DNA from: Sedimenticola selenatireducens
GTDB lineage: Bacteria > Pseudomonadota > Gammaproteobacteria > Chromatiales > Chromatiaceae
DNA length: 64,000 nucleotides
Assembly (NCBI RefSeq): GCF_007625115.1
Contig: NZ_VMNH01000006.1
Span: 1 to 64,000, forward strand
Direction of reading: 5' to 3'
The notes under the pieces were generated by a model. The model was not told the origin of the DNA. It made no database searches and saw only the letters and a program-made list of their open reading frames with translations. The translations under genes were made by a program, and so were the position numbers. Below, piece after piece: positions 52,263 through 60,392 of the stretch (position 1 is its first letter; each line of letters opens with the position of its first letter).

Positions 52263-53237
52263 ATGGTAAAACATCAGGTAGGTAAGGAGAGCGAAGAGGA
52301 TGCTGCCGTTAAAAATTCCTCTGACAAAAAATCACGGATGAGGAAAAAAGCTGATTCTGATGTGAAACTGATCACTGAAAATGATGGAGGCGCCTCTTCA
52401 TCTGCCCAGATGGATGCCACACGCCTCTATTTGAGTGAAATAGGCGGTTCGAAACTGCTCACTGCAGAAGAAGAGGTCACTTTAGCGAGATTAGCGCAGA
52501 AAGGTGATGTTCCTTCTCGCCAAAGGATGATCGAGAGTAATCTTCGGTTAGTGGTGAAAATAGCGCGTCGCTATATGAATCGGGGGTTGGCGCTACTCGA
52601 TCTGATTGAAGAAGGCAATCTGGGCTTGATTCGAGCGGTTGAAAAGTTTGATCCTGAACGCGGATTCCGATTTTCCACTTATGCAACCTGGTGGATTCGT
52701 CAAACCATCGAGAGAGCCATAATGAACCAGACGCGTACCATTCGTCTGCCGATTCATGTAGTTAAAGAGATCAATGTTTACCTGCGTGCTGCCAGGAAGC
52801 TAACCCAGCAGCTGGATCATGAACCGACACCGGATGAAATCGCCGATCTGTTGGATAAGCCGATTGATGAAGTTAAGCATATGCTCGGATTAAATGAGCG
52901 TATAACTTCTGTGGATACACCCTTTGGTAAAAATGCAGATAAACCTTTACTGGATACCATTCCGGATATCCAATCGGAAGATCCCTCGGATAGTCTGCAA
53001 ACTGAAGGAATGACGGCCAACCTGGATGAGTGGCTAAATAAGCTGAATGACAAACAACGTGAGGTGGTTGAAAGACGGTTTGGTTTGCACGGATATGAAA
53101 ATGCCACACTCGAACAAGTGGCTAATGAGTTGGGTGTAACCCGCGAACGGGTCAGGCAGATTCAGATGGATGCGCTTAAACGGCTGCGTAGCATTTTGGA
53201 GAAAGATGGGTTTTCTGTCGACGCCTTGTTTAAATAA
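52263..53237 (+). CDS. rpoS: RNA polymerase sigma factor RpoS
   Basis: Master sigma factor of the general stress response. The 324-residue protein has region 1.2 ([21 protein letters not shown]), region 2 ([45 protein letters not shown]), region 3 and the region 4 helix-turn-helix ([22 protein letters not shown]). A TTG start 11 codons upstream is possible, but AGGAGGG sits five bases before the ATG at 52263. The N-terminal 60 residues are highly charged and differ from E. coli. A strong terminator follows. Confidence 0.97.
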   Translation: MVKHQVGKESEEDAAVKNSSDKKSRMRKKADSDVKLITENDGGASSSAQMDATRLYLSEIGGSKLLTAEEEVTLARLAQKGDVPSRQRMIESNLRLVVKIARRYMNRGLALLDLIEEGNLGLIRAVEKFDPERGFRFSTYATWWIRQTIERAIMNQTRTIRLPIHVVKEINVYLRAARKLTQQLDHEPTPDEIADLLDKPIDEVKHMLGLNERITSVDTPFGKNADKPLLDTIPDIQSEDPSDSLQTEGMTANLDEWLNKLNDKQREVVERRFGLHGYENATLEQVANELGVTRERVRQIQMDALKRLRSILEKDGFSVDALFK

Positions 53238-53261
53238 AGGTTTCTTCTGTAATCATCTGAG

Positions 53262-53296
53262 CGCCCTGCCAGGGTCATACTGGCAGGGCGTTTTTT
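53262..53296 (+). terminator. Rho-independent terminator after rpoS
   Basis: CGCCCTGCCAG (53262-53272) pairs with CTGGCAGGGCG (53280-53290), followed by six Ts; perfect eleven-base stem. Confidence 0.95.
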
Positions 53297-53463
53297 ATAG
53301 TGTAGAGGCCTGGAGGTATCCCAAGGTAATAATTTTGTTTGGTTTTTTTATAGTTTGATGGTTAAACTCTGTTCGTGAATGAGAATTGATGCTAGAAGGC
53401 GTATAGATCCCATTGGGTGATGAAATGGGATTATAAATTGTAACTAACACCAAATTGAATTGA

Positions 53464-54225
53464 ATGATGGATAGACTGAGAAAACATATTCCGCAAATTG
53501 GCCGTAATAGAGTTCCAGAGCGACCCGCTCCAGGTGAGGTGGCCTGTGAGGACTGTGGTCTGGATCCAATGTGCTCAATCCTGGATTATGCCGATGAGCA
53601 GAGTAACGTGCCTGAGGGCGTGCTGTTGCGGCGTCGCCATGTTGCGCGTGGAGAGACTATTTTTCTCAAGGATGATCCATTCCGTTCGGTTTTTGCGGTT
53701 AAGTCTGGATCGTTTAAAACTTATATACCCAAAGCATCAGGTGTTGATCAGGTTGTCGGATTTCATGTGATTGGTGAGTTGGTTGGTATCGAGGGTCTTT
53801 CCGGTCAGCGTTACCCCTATACTGCCAGGGCGTTGCAGGACAGCAGCGTCTGTGAGCTCAGATTGGAATCACTCTCCAAGAGCGGCCGTGAGCGTGAAGA
53901 GCTACAGCAAGGCATTATTAAGATGTTGAGTGCGGAGGTAGCGTTCAATCATCAACTGATTACCGCATTGATTCATCAAAGCGCCGATCAGCGACTCGCA
54001 GGCTTTCTGCTCAGTCTCACCAAACGCTTGCATACTCGTGGGATGCGTCAGATCGAATTTCAGATCGGTATGTCGCGCAGTGATATCGGCAGCTATCTTG
54101 GTCTGGCCAGTGAAACTGTGAGTAGAGTACTGACACGGTTTCAGAAGCAGGGCTTGATCCAACTGCGTCACAAGCGTCTACAAATACTCGATGCCGATGG
54201 TTTGAGTGAAGTGGCTGAACACTGA
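53464..54225 (+). CDS. Second FNR-type regulator (Crp/Fnr family)
   Basis: A 253-residue paralogue of the fnr product at 38931. It has three N-terminal cysteines with the same spacing (Cys28, Cys31, Cys37; CEDCGLDPMC) and Cys130 in the sensor domain, so it can hold an oxygen-labile [4Fe-4S] cluster. The recognition helix has SETVSR, the same DNA-reading E-SR pattern. The N-terminal 25 residues are longer and basic. The ATG at 53464 has no Shine-Dalgarno sequence and the next codon is also ATG. It lies between rpoS and the oxygen-independent ubiquinone genes, so it may regulate them; no TTGAT-N4-ATCAA site is visible before ubiU. Confidence 0.92.
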   Translation: MMDRLRKHIPQIGRNRVPERPAPGEVACEDCGLDPMCSILDYADEQSNVPEGVLLRRRHVARGETIFLKDDPFRSVFAVKSGSFKTYIPKASGVDQVVGFHVIGELVGIEGLSGQRYPYTARALQDSSVCELRLESLSKSGREREELQQGIIKMLSAEVAFNHQLITALIHQSADQRLAGFLLSLTKRLHTRGMRQIEFQIGMSRSDIGSYLGLASETVSRVLTRFQKQGLIQLRHKRLQILDADGLSEVAEH

Positions 54226-54236
54226 GAACTGCACAG

Positions 54237-54629
54237 TTAGTGCAACAGGTAATTCCAGGGATAGACCATCCTTGTCAGTGCGACTGAAACGATATAACCG
54301 ACGCATGCAAGTGCCATCAATCCAAAGTAGAGCCTGATCTGACGGCTTCTGGCCCACTTCAGGGCGTACATTCCCAGTATGATATAAACCAGTAGTGCAA
54401 TCAGTTTGGCGGTCAGCCAGGGTGCTGCAAACGGGTATTGCTGGCTGAGTAGGGCCAGTCCAATACCGGCAATCAGTAGCAACGTGTCATTAAATTGGGA
54501 CAGCCGGCGGACCCAGGGTCGATTCACTCGTCCTGACCGGTTCATCATCCAGATCAAGCGTAGGGTAAAAAAACTGATTGTGAAGATGACCGTGCCAATG
54601 TGCAGGGATTTAATCCAGTAATAGATCAT
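54237..54629 (-). CDS. SirB2-family membrane protein
   Basis: A 130-residue integral membrane protein with about four helices, starting YYWIKSLHIGTVIFTISFFTLR and ending with VYPWNYLLH. This pattern fits the SirB family (SirB2), small membrane proteins of unknown biochemical role. It is convergent with the FNR-like gene (11-base gap) and divergent from ubiU. Nearness to the ubiquinone genes could be significant but is not evidence of function. Confidence 0.85.
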   Translation of the reverse strand: MIYYWIKSLHIGTVIFTISFFTLRLIWMMNRSGRVNRPWVRRLSQFNDTLLLIAGIGLALLSQQYPFAAPWLTAKLIALLVYIILGMYALKWARSRQIRLYFGLMALACVGYIVSVALTRMVYPWNYLLH

Positions 54630-54901
54630 GGGTACTCGTTGTGAAAAGCCCTATATCGCGCTGGAGGATACCCAATAGCGGTGATTAAACCAAGTGATGT
54701 CGTTGGTATAGACTGGGTAAATACCCATGCGAATTAGGGGTTGTTTGTCTCCTGCTTCGGAAGGGATAATTACCCGATATTGTTGCAGGAAATTAGATGC
54801 AAGCTGTTAATGCACTCATTTGTCTAATTGCGCACATAACAGTGGCTTGCCTCGCTATGAGAGGTTTCCTGCCCCGAATGACACGAAAGAGTGACTGAAT
54901 G

Positions 54902-55897
54902 ATGGAATTAGTATGTCCTGCCGGTAATCTTCCTTCGCTTAAGGCCGCTGTAGATAATGGTGCGAGCGCGGTTTATTTTGGTTTTCGGGATGATACCAAT
55001 GCACGTCATTTTGCAGGTTTGAACTTTGGACCCGCCAAGATTGCGGAAGGAATCCGCTATGCCCACCAGCGGGGAGTGAAAGTATTTCTCGCGCTCAATA
55101 CCTATCCCCAGCCTGATGGGTGGTCGCGCTGGCAGAATGCTGTGGATCAGGCCGCAGATCTTGGTGTGGATGCCATGATTGCCGCTGATATTGGTGTGCT
55201 GGATTATGCCGTCAATCAATACCCGGATTTGAAATTGCACCTCTCAGTGCAGGGCTCTGCGACAAACTACGAAGCACTTCAGTTCTACAAGGATAATTTT
55301 GGTATCAGAAGGGCTGTATTGCCGCGTGTACTCTCGCTGGGACAGGTTGAGCACGTGGTGAATAATAGCCCGGTAGAGGTTGAAGTCTTCGGATTTGGCA
55401 GCCTTTGTGTGATGGTCGAAGGGCGCTGTATTCTCTCATCCTATGCAACGGGCCGCTCGCCCAATACATACGGTGCCTGTTCACCCGCCAGTCATGTAGA
55501 GTGGCGGGAAACGCCGCAAGGCCTTGAGACCCGGCTAGGCGGTGTTTTGATTGACCGTTTTGCTAAAGGAGAAAATGCCGGCTATCCAACGCTCTGTAAA
55601 GGGAGTTTCCGGGTGGGTGATAATACCTACCATGCAATGGAAGAACCCACCAGTCTGAATACATTGGCGCTGTTGCCTCAACTGCAGGCAGCGGGTGTTG
55701 CTGCAATCAAGATAGAAGGGCGCCAACGCAGTCCGGTCTATGTTGAACAGGTGACTCGGGTTTGGCGTGCTGCGTTGGACGCCTGTCAGCGCGACCCTGA
55801 AAACTACGCGCCACAGGCGGAATGGATGGCTGAGCTGGGTAAGGTCTCGGAAGGGACGCAAACCACGCTCGGTGCCTATAGTCGTCCCTGGCAGTAA
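54902..55897 (+). CDS. ubiU: Oxygen-independent ubiquinone hydroxylation protein UbiU
   Basis: U32 peptidase-family protein that with UbiV hydroxylates ubiquinone precursors without O2, probably using prephenate as oxygen donor. The 331-residue product begins MELVCPAGNLPSLKAAVDNG and holds the U32 signature EVFGFGSLCVMVEGRC. With this start, cysteines fall at 169, 176, 193 and 232, the [4Fe-4S] ligand positions of E. coli UbiU. An extra ATG directly upstream at 54899 is equally possible. It is 12 bases before ubiV, and ubiT is convergent on the other side. Confidence 0.95.
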   Translation: MELVCPAGNLPSLKAAVDNGASAVYFGFRDDTNARHFAGLNFGPAKIAEGIRYAHQRGVKVFLALNTYPQPDGWSRWQNAVDQAADLGVDAMIAADIGVLDYAVNQYPDLKLHLSVQGSATNYEALQFYKDNFGIRRAVLPRVLSLGQVEHVVNNSPVEVEVFGFGSLCVMVEGRCILSSYATGRSPNTYGACSPASHVEWRETPQGLETRLGGVLIDRFAKGENAGYPTLCKGSFRVGDNTYHAMEEPTSLNTLALLPQLQAAGVAAIKIEGRQRSPVYVEQVTRVWRAALDACQRDPENYAPQAEWMAELGKVSEGTQTTLGAYSRPWQ

Positions 55898-55909
55898 GGT
55901 CTGTTAACT

Positions 55910-56830
55910 ATGAATGCTAAGCCGAAACTCTCACTCGGTCCTGTCCTCTATTATTGGGCAAAGGATCAGTTGCTCGACTTCTATGAGGAGATGGCTAGCT
56001 CTCCCGTGGATATTATCTATCTCGGAGAAACCATCTGCTCAAAGCGAAGTTTAATGCGGACGGATGATTGGTTTTCCCTGGCTGAGCGCTTGTCAGCCGC
56101 AGGCAAGGAAGTGGTTTTCTCCACCTTGGCACTGCTGGAGGCTGAGTCTGAACTGAAGCGATTACGTCGTCTGTGTGACAACGGTAAGCATCTGGTTGAA
56201 GCGAACGATATGGGCGCTGTGCAGATGATGCGCGGTAAGCCATTTGTCGCGGGTCACAGCGTCAATATATACAACGAACGCACTTTAAATCTGCTGGCTC
56301 GACAGGGTTTAAAGCGCTGGGTCTTTCCGGTGGAGCTCTCCAAGCAGACTTTGAAAGTAATGCAAGAGCTCAGGCCGGAAGGGGTGGAGACAGAATTATT
56401 TGCATACGGTCGTCTGCCGCTGGCCTATTCAGCGCGCTGTTTCACCGCTCGTGCTTACAATTTGCCGAAAGACGACTGTCAGTATCGGTGTCTGGATTTT
56501 CCGGATGGACTGACACTTTCTGCGCAGGACGACACGCGTTTTCTGGCACTGAATGGTATCCAGACCCAGTCTGCGCATACTTTCAATCTGATATCAGAGA
56601 TTGATCAGATTCGTGAGTTGGATGTTGATGTCCTGCGAATAAGCCCACAGGCCCATCACACAGGAAAGATTATTGCGCTGTTTGATCAGTGCCTGAGAGG
56701 GGATCTATCTCTTGAGTCAGGTGGTGAGAAACTCGATCGTCTGATCCCAGTGGGTTCATGCAATGGCTACTGGTATGGAGATGCTGGCATGGAAAACAAG
56801 GCTCAGGCGGCGGCTCAGGCGCTGCTATAA
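55910..56830 (+). CDS. ubiV: Oxygen-independent ubiquinone hydroxylation protein UbiV
   Basis: Partner of UbiU in the anaerobic hydroxylation complex. The 306-residue U32-family product has cysteines at 43, 177, 190 and 194; the last three repeat the spacing of E. coli UbiV cluster ligands (C-x12-C-x3-C), in the segment YSARCFTARAYNLPKDDCQYRC. Twelve bases after ubiU, so certainly the same operon. Confidence 0.95.
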   Translation: MNAKPKLSLGPVLYYWAKDQLLDFYEEMASSPVDIIYLGETICSKRSLMRTDDWFSLAERLSAAGKEVVFSTLALLEAESELKRLRRLCDNGKHLVEANDMGAVQMMRGKPFVAGHSVNIYNERTLNLLARQGLKRWVFPVELSKQTLKVMQELRPEGVETELFAYGRLPLAYSARCFTARAYNLPKDDCQYRCLDFPDGLTLSAQDDTRFLALNGIQTQSAHTFNLISEIDQIRELDVDVLRISPQAHHTGKIIALFDQCLRGDLSLESGGEKLDRLIPVGSCNGYWYGDAGMENKAQAAAQALL

Positions 56831-56860
56831 ACCTGTTTTCCAATCATGATCAGTTCAGAA

Positions 56861-57397
56861 TCAACTGCGGCGTAGTAACTTTGGTATAGGCAGTTTAAAT
56901 GCCGGTTTTGGCAGATTGGGTACACGTCCGATGAGGGTTGTCACACCATTAAGCATTTTTAGGAATGGACCAATTCTCCCTTCCAGTTCCAAAGCATCTA
57001 GAAAATTCTTCACATAAAGCCCTAGCTCCGTATCACCACCAAGCCGCAGGCGGCGGTTGAAGAACAGCGTGTCGGCATCTTCACGCCGTGTAGCGAGCAG
57101 TAAGAAATCGTAGATGGTCCCTTCGATGCTGAGATTGTGAGGTTGCTTTTTATCGGCAGCCTGTAAAACGCCGTCGCGGAGTGTAATGCTAAAACTCAAG
57201 CGAGCATCAATGACATCCACCCGCATCACCTTGTCACTGAGAAAGTCCAGCTCACCATCCGCCAGCTCTGGAGCGAATAGCTTGTTCAGTATCTTCACCA
57301 TCATAAGGCTATATGAGGTACTGGACACGAGACTGAGTGGGAGTGCCAGCGGTGCCGGTAGAAAAGGATTCTCAGGTAAGGTGGATGAGTTTTTCAT
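56861..57397 (-). CDS. ubiT: Ubiquinone biosynthesis accessory protein UbiT (SCP2 domain)
   Basis: A 178-residue SCP2-type lipid-binding protein, the third member of the oxygen-independent ubiquinone system, thought to carry hydrophobic intermediates. The SCP2 segment is about residues 50-150 (DARLSFSITLRDGVLQAA, then NLSIEGTIYDFLLLATRREDADTLFF). The domain ends before a basic tail. It converges with ubiV, 30 bases apart, and lies upstream of cysG on the other side. E. coli UbiT is 174 residues. Confidence 0.9.
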   Translation of the reverse strand: MKNSSTLPENPFLPAPLALPLSLVSSTSYSLMMVKILNKLFAPELADGELDFLSDKVMRVDVIDARLSFSITLRDGVLQAADKKQPHNLSIEGTIYDFLLLATRREDADTLFFNRRLRLGGDTELGLYVKNFLDALELEGRIGPFLKMLNGVTTLIGRVPNLPKPAFKLPIPKLLRRS

Positions 57398-57465
57398 AAG
57401 CTGTCTCTAACCCGCGTATGTTTTCATATGTGTACCCTGAAAAGTAACTGCACGTCGAAACTCGA

Positions 57466-58899
57466 TCAGCTATCTTCCCGGATTATAGGAGAAGTTGCGC
57501 CCGTTCTAGGTGTTTCGGGTGCTTTATACCAACTCAGTTTTTCCTGTAGCTCTACGACTTGCCCGACAATAATAAGCGTCGGTGGTTTGGGTTGCTCCCG
57601 TTCAACAATCGCTTGGATATTACTTAAGGTGCCTGTGAATACCCGCTGTTTCTCGGTTGTGCCCTGTTGAATCAGCGCAATGGGCATCTCAGGAGAGACA
57701 CCATGCTCAATCAGCTTTTGGGTGATGACCGGCAGGCCAACCAAGCCCATGTAAAAAACAACTGTTTGATGTGGCTGAGCCAATTGAGTCCAGTTCAGAT
57801 TGATCGAGCCATCTTTCAGGTGGCCAGTTACGAAGGTGACCGATTGTGCATAGTCCCGATGAGTCAGCGGGATTCCCGAGTAGGCCGCGCAACCGGACGC
57901 GGCGGTAATAGCCGGAACGACCTGGAAGGGTACGCCTTCTTCGGAGAGGGTATCAATCTCTTCGCCACCCCGTCCGAAGATAAAGGGATCTCCGCCCTTT
58001 AGACGGACAACCCGTTTGCCTTGCTTGGCCAAGTCCACCAACAGTTGGTTGATCTCTTCCTGACGCATGGCATGATGATCACGTTCTTTGCCCACATAGA
58101 TGCGTTCGGCATCACGGCGGGTCATTTCTAGCACAGGTGCGGCAACCAATCGATCATAAACCACTACATCGGCCTGTTGCATGAGACGCAAGGCGCGGAA
58201 TGTGAGTAGGTCCGGATCACCTGGTCCTCCGCCGACCAGATAGACCTCGCCCATTTGATTGTCTGCATCTGCTTCTTCAAGGGCACGAACCATGCTGGCG
58301 TCGGCTTCTTCGATATGTCCTGAGAAAATTCTTTCCGCTACACCACTCTGCAGAATTTTTTCCCAGAAAATCCGTCGATCAGATGGGTTTTCAAAACGTG
58401 CCTTTACGCGATCGCGGAAGCGATTGGCCAGTTCTGCCAATCTTCCGTATCCGGCGGGTATGAGTGTCTCCAGCCTGCTGCGTATCATGCGTGCCAAAAC
58501 GGGAGAGGCTCCGCCTGTTGAGATGGCCGCAACGACAGGGGATCGGTCGATAATTGAGGGCGTGATGAAGGTACAGAGTTCAGGCTGGTCGACCACATTC
58601 ACAGGAAGATGGCGAGCACGTGCTTCTTCGGATACTTGCTTGTTTATGTCTGCATTATCTGTCGCGGCAATGACTAAATAGGCATCATCCAGATCGCTGG
58701 ATTGATACGCTCTACAGTCATACTCAATCTGTCCCTGATCAACGGCACTTTGTAGATCAGGGCAGAGCGATGGAGAGACTACCCGAATCTTTCCTTGAGC
58801 CTTTAATAGCAAAGTGACCTTTCTCGCGGCGACTTCGCCACCGCCAATTATCAGGCTTGTTCTGTTTTTAATATCGAGGAAAATGGGAAAAAAATCCAT
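57466..58899 (-). CDS. cysG: Siroheme synthase CysG
   Basis: Makes siroheme from uroporphyrinogen III for sulfite and nitrite reductases. The 477-residue protein begins with the precorrin-2 dehydrogenase/ferrochelatase domain (MDFFPIFLDIKNRTSLIIGGGEVAARK with the NAD-binding GGGEVA) and ends with the SAM uroporphyrinogen methyltransferase (VYLVGGGPGDPDLLTFRALRLM, KGGDPFIFGRGGEE). The fusion order matches E. coli CysG (457). AAGGTAG precedes the ATG. In a sulfur oxidiser it supplies siroheme for the reverse Dsr sulfite reductase; the dsr genes are not in the window. Confidence 0.96.
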   Translation of the reverse strand: MDFFPIFLDIKNRTSLIIGGGEVAARKVTLLLKAQGKIRVVSPSLCPDLQSAVDQGQIEYDCRAYQSSDLDDAYLVIAATDNADINKQVSEEARARHLPVNVVDQPELCTFITPSIIDRSPVVAAISTGGASPVLARMIRSRLETLIPAGYGRLAELANRFRDRVKARFENPSDRRIFWEKILQSGVAERIFSGHIEEADASMVRALEEADADNQMGEVYLVGGGPGDPDLLTFRALRLMQQADVVVYDRLVAAPVLEMTRRDAERIYVGKERDHHAMRQEEINQLLVDLAKQGKRVVRLKGGDPFIFGRGGEEIDTLSEEGVPFQVVPAITAASGCAAYSGIPLTHRDYAQSVTFVTGHLKDGSINLNWTQLAQPHQTVVFYMGLVGLPVITQKLIEHGVSPEMPIALIQQGTTEKQRVFTGTLSNIQAIVEREQPKPPTLIIVGQVVELQEKLSWYKAPETPRTGATSPIIREDS

Positions 58900-59072
58900 C
58901 GGCTACCTTCAGTCGCGGTCATTGTGTCTTTGAGCCTGATTGTCATGCTCATAGAATGAGGCGGAACTCTAACATGCGGCTATGAGTGGAACAATAAATA
59001 GCATAGCTTGAATATATTAGTAAATCTATAATATACTAAATAACTAGGGTAATCATCGCAAGAGAGTCAATC

Positions 59073-59393
59073 GTGGTAAAAGAGATCAATTCAAAAGAGC
59101 TAGAGAGCAAACTGGCAGCAAACGAAGAACTCTACTTGCTGGATATTCGTAGCGAGGCCGAGGTTGCTGGTGGTGTGCTGCCTCACTCAACCCACCTTCC
59201 AATGCATTTAATTCCCTTGAAAATGAATGAGTTTTCAGGTGAAAAAGATATTGTTCTTTACTGCCGCAGTGGAGCACGTTCTTACCATGCTTGTATGTAT
59301 TTGATGCAGCAGGGTTTTAATAACGTGGTCAACCTGCAAGGTGGCATTATCGACTGGGCCCGTAATGGCTACAGCATTGTGGCCTATGGATGA
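59073..59393 (+). CDS. Rhodanese-like sulfurtransferase
   Basis: A 106-residue single-domain rhodanese that should form a persulfide on Cys64 in the loop CRSGARS. It starts with GTG at 59073. Together with tusA and dsrE2 it makes the rhd-tusA-dsrE2 set that Allochromatium vinosum and other sulfur oxidisers use to pass sulfane sulfur to the Dsr or sHdr oxidation pathway. It is 148 bases upstream of tusA with a possible promoter between, so the cluster may have two transcripts. Confidence 0.93.
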   Translation: MVKEINSKELESKLAANEELYLLDIRSEAEVAGGVLPHSTHLPMHLIPLKMNEFSGEKDIVLYCRSGARSYHACMYLMQQGFNNVVNLQGGIIDWARNGYSIVAYG

Positions 59394-59465
59394 GTGTTGC
59401 ACTGAGCAGAGATGGATCTGCAATCTAACGTATCGGGCGAGTGGTCTTGCATGGGTTTGATCGGC

Positions 59466-59494
59466 TTGCGTTTGCTCGATAATTAGAATATAAG
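59466..59494 (+). promoter_or_regulatory. Candidate promoter of tusA-dsrE2
   Basis: TTGCGT (59466-59471), 17-base spacer, TATAAG (59489-59494). It lies in the 148-base gap between the rhodanese gene and tusA, about 45 bases before tusA. Confidence 0.4.
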
Positions 59495-59541
59495 ATACGA
59501 CTGATTTTCTTACAACGAAACGAAAGATTTGGAGGTTTACC

Positions 59542-59772
59542 ATGGCTGATTTTGATGACGAGTTGGATGCGAGCGGTCTGAACTGCCCACTGCCTATTTT
59601 GCGCGCGAAGAAGAGCCTGACCGCACTGGAGTCTGGCAAAGTTCTGCACATTATTGCGACCGACCCTGGTTCAGTAAAAGACTTTGAAGCCTTCTCAAAG
59701 CAGACCGGCAATGAGCTGATGGAATCGCGTGAAGAGGGCGGTAAATTTCATTTTCTGATCAAAAAGTCATAA
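59542..59772 (+). CDS. tusA: Sulfur carrier protein TusA
   Basis: A 76-residue sulfur carrier that holds sulfur as a persulfide on Cys15, in the family motif NCPLPIL (CPxP). GGAGG lies seven bases before the ATG. It is the middle gene of rhd-tusA-dsrE2. TusA also has a role in tRNA thiolation in E. coli, but the neighbours argue for sulfur oxidation here. Confidence 0.95.
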   Translation: MADFDDELDASGLNCPLPILRAKKSLTALESGKVLHIIATDPGSVKDFEAFSKQTGNELMESREEGGKFHFLIKKS

Positions 59773-59817
59773 TCCGACAAATCAGAAATCAATTCTTATC
59801 CACTGGAGGATATTCAG

Positions 59818-60297
59818 ATGGAAGCAAAGAAATTAGCCATTATTGCAACCAAAGGATCTTTGGACTGGGCTTACCCGCCATTCATCCTGTCATCCACTGC
59901 GGCGGCGCTTGGGTATGAGGTAGAGATATTCTTTACCTTCTATGGTCTCCAATTGCTTCGTAAGAAGCTCGATCTACAGGTCACCCCACTGGGAAATCCC
60001 GGTATGCCGATGCCATTGGGTATGGATAAGTGGTTCCCTGTGTTAGGCACGGCACTGCCAGGTATGCAGTCCATGATGACCATGATGATGAAAAAGAAGA
60101 TGGCAGATAAAGGTGTCGCCGGTCTTGAAGAGCTGCGTGAGCTGTGTCAGGAAGCGGAAGTTAAACTGATCGCCTGCCAGATGACTGTGGATCTATTTGA
60201 TATGGACACATCCGAGTTCATCGATGGTATCGAATATGCCGGTGCAGCCCGTTTCTTCGAATTTGCCGGTGAAAGTGATATCTGCCTCTATATCTAA
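59818..60297 (+). CDS. dsrE2: DsrE2 sulfur-transfer protein
   Basis: A 159-residue DsrE-fold protein with a hydrophobic N-terminal helix (FILSSTAAALGY) and a Met-rich hydrophobic segment (MQSMMTMMMKKKMADKG). It belongs to the membrane-associated DsrE2 group. Cysteines fall at 110, 120 and 156, positions described as conserved in Allochromatium DsrE2A; Cys120, in LIACQMTVDLF, is the probable persulfide carrier. It lies 45 bases after tusA and ends at a strong terminator. Confidence 0.95.
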   Translation: MEAKKLAIIATKGSLDWAYPPFILSSTAAALGYEVEIFFTFYGLQLLRKKLDLQVTPLGNPGMPMPLGMDKWFPVLGTALPGMQSMMTMMMKKKMADKGVAGLEELRELCQEAEVKLIACQMTVDLFDMDTSEFIDGIEYAGAARFFEFAGESDICLYI

Positions 60298-60315
60298 GTA
60301 GGCTTGTATTGCGAT

Positions 60316-60351
60316 AAAAAGCCGCGCTTCTGATCGAAGCGCGGCTTTTTT
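60316..60351. terminator. Bidirectional terminator between dsrE2 and the FadL-type gene
   Basis: GCCGCGCTTC pairs with GAAGCGCGGC round a five-base loop, with five As before and six Ts after, so it can end transcription from both sides. Confidence 0.95.
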
Positions 60352-60392
60352 ATGCCGAATGATAAACCGGGACAAGCCCGGTTTATTTCGAG

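Noticed and set aside
53340-53380. AGTTTGA-TGG-TTAAACT dyad as an FNR box for the second FNR-like gene
   Set aside because: The right half is not ATCAA and the dyad is imperfect, so I do not call it.
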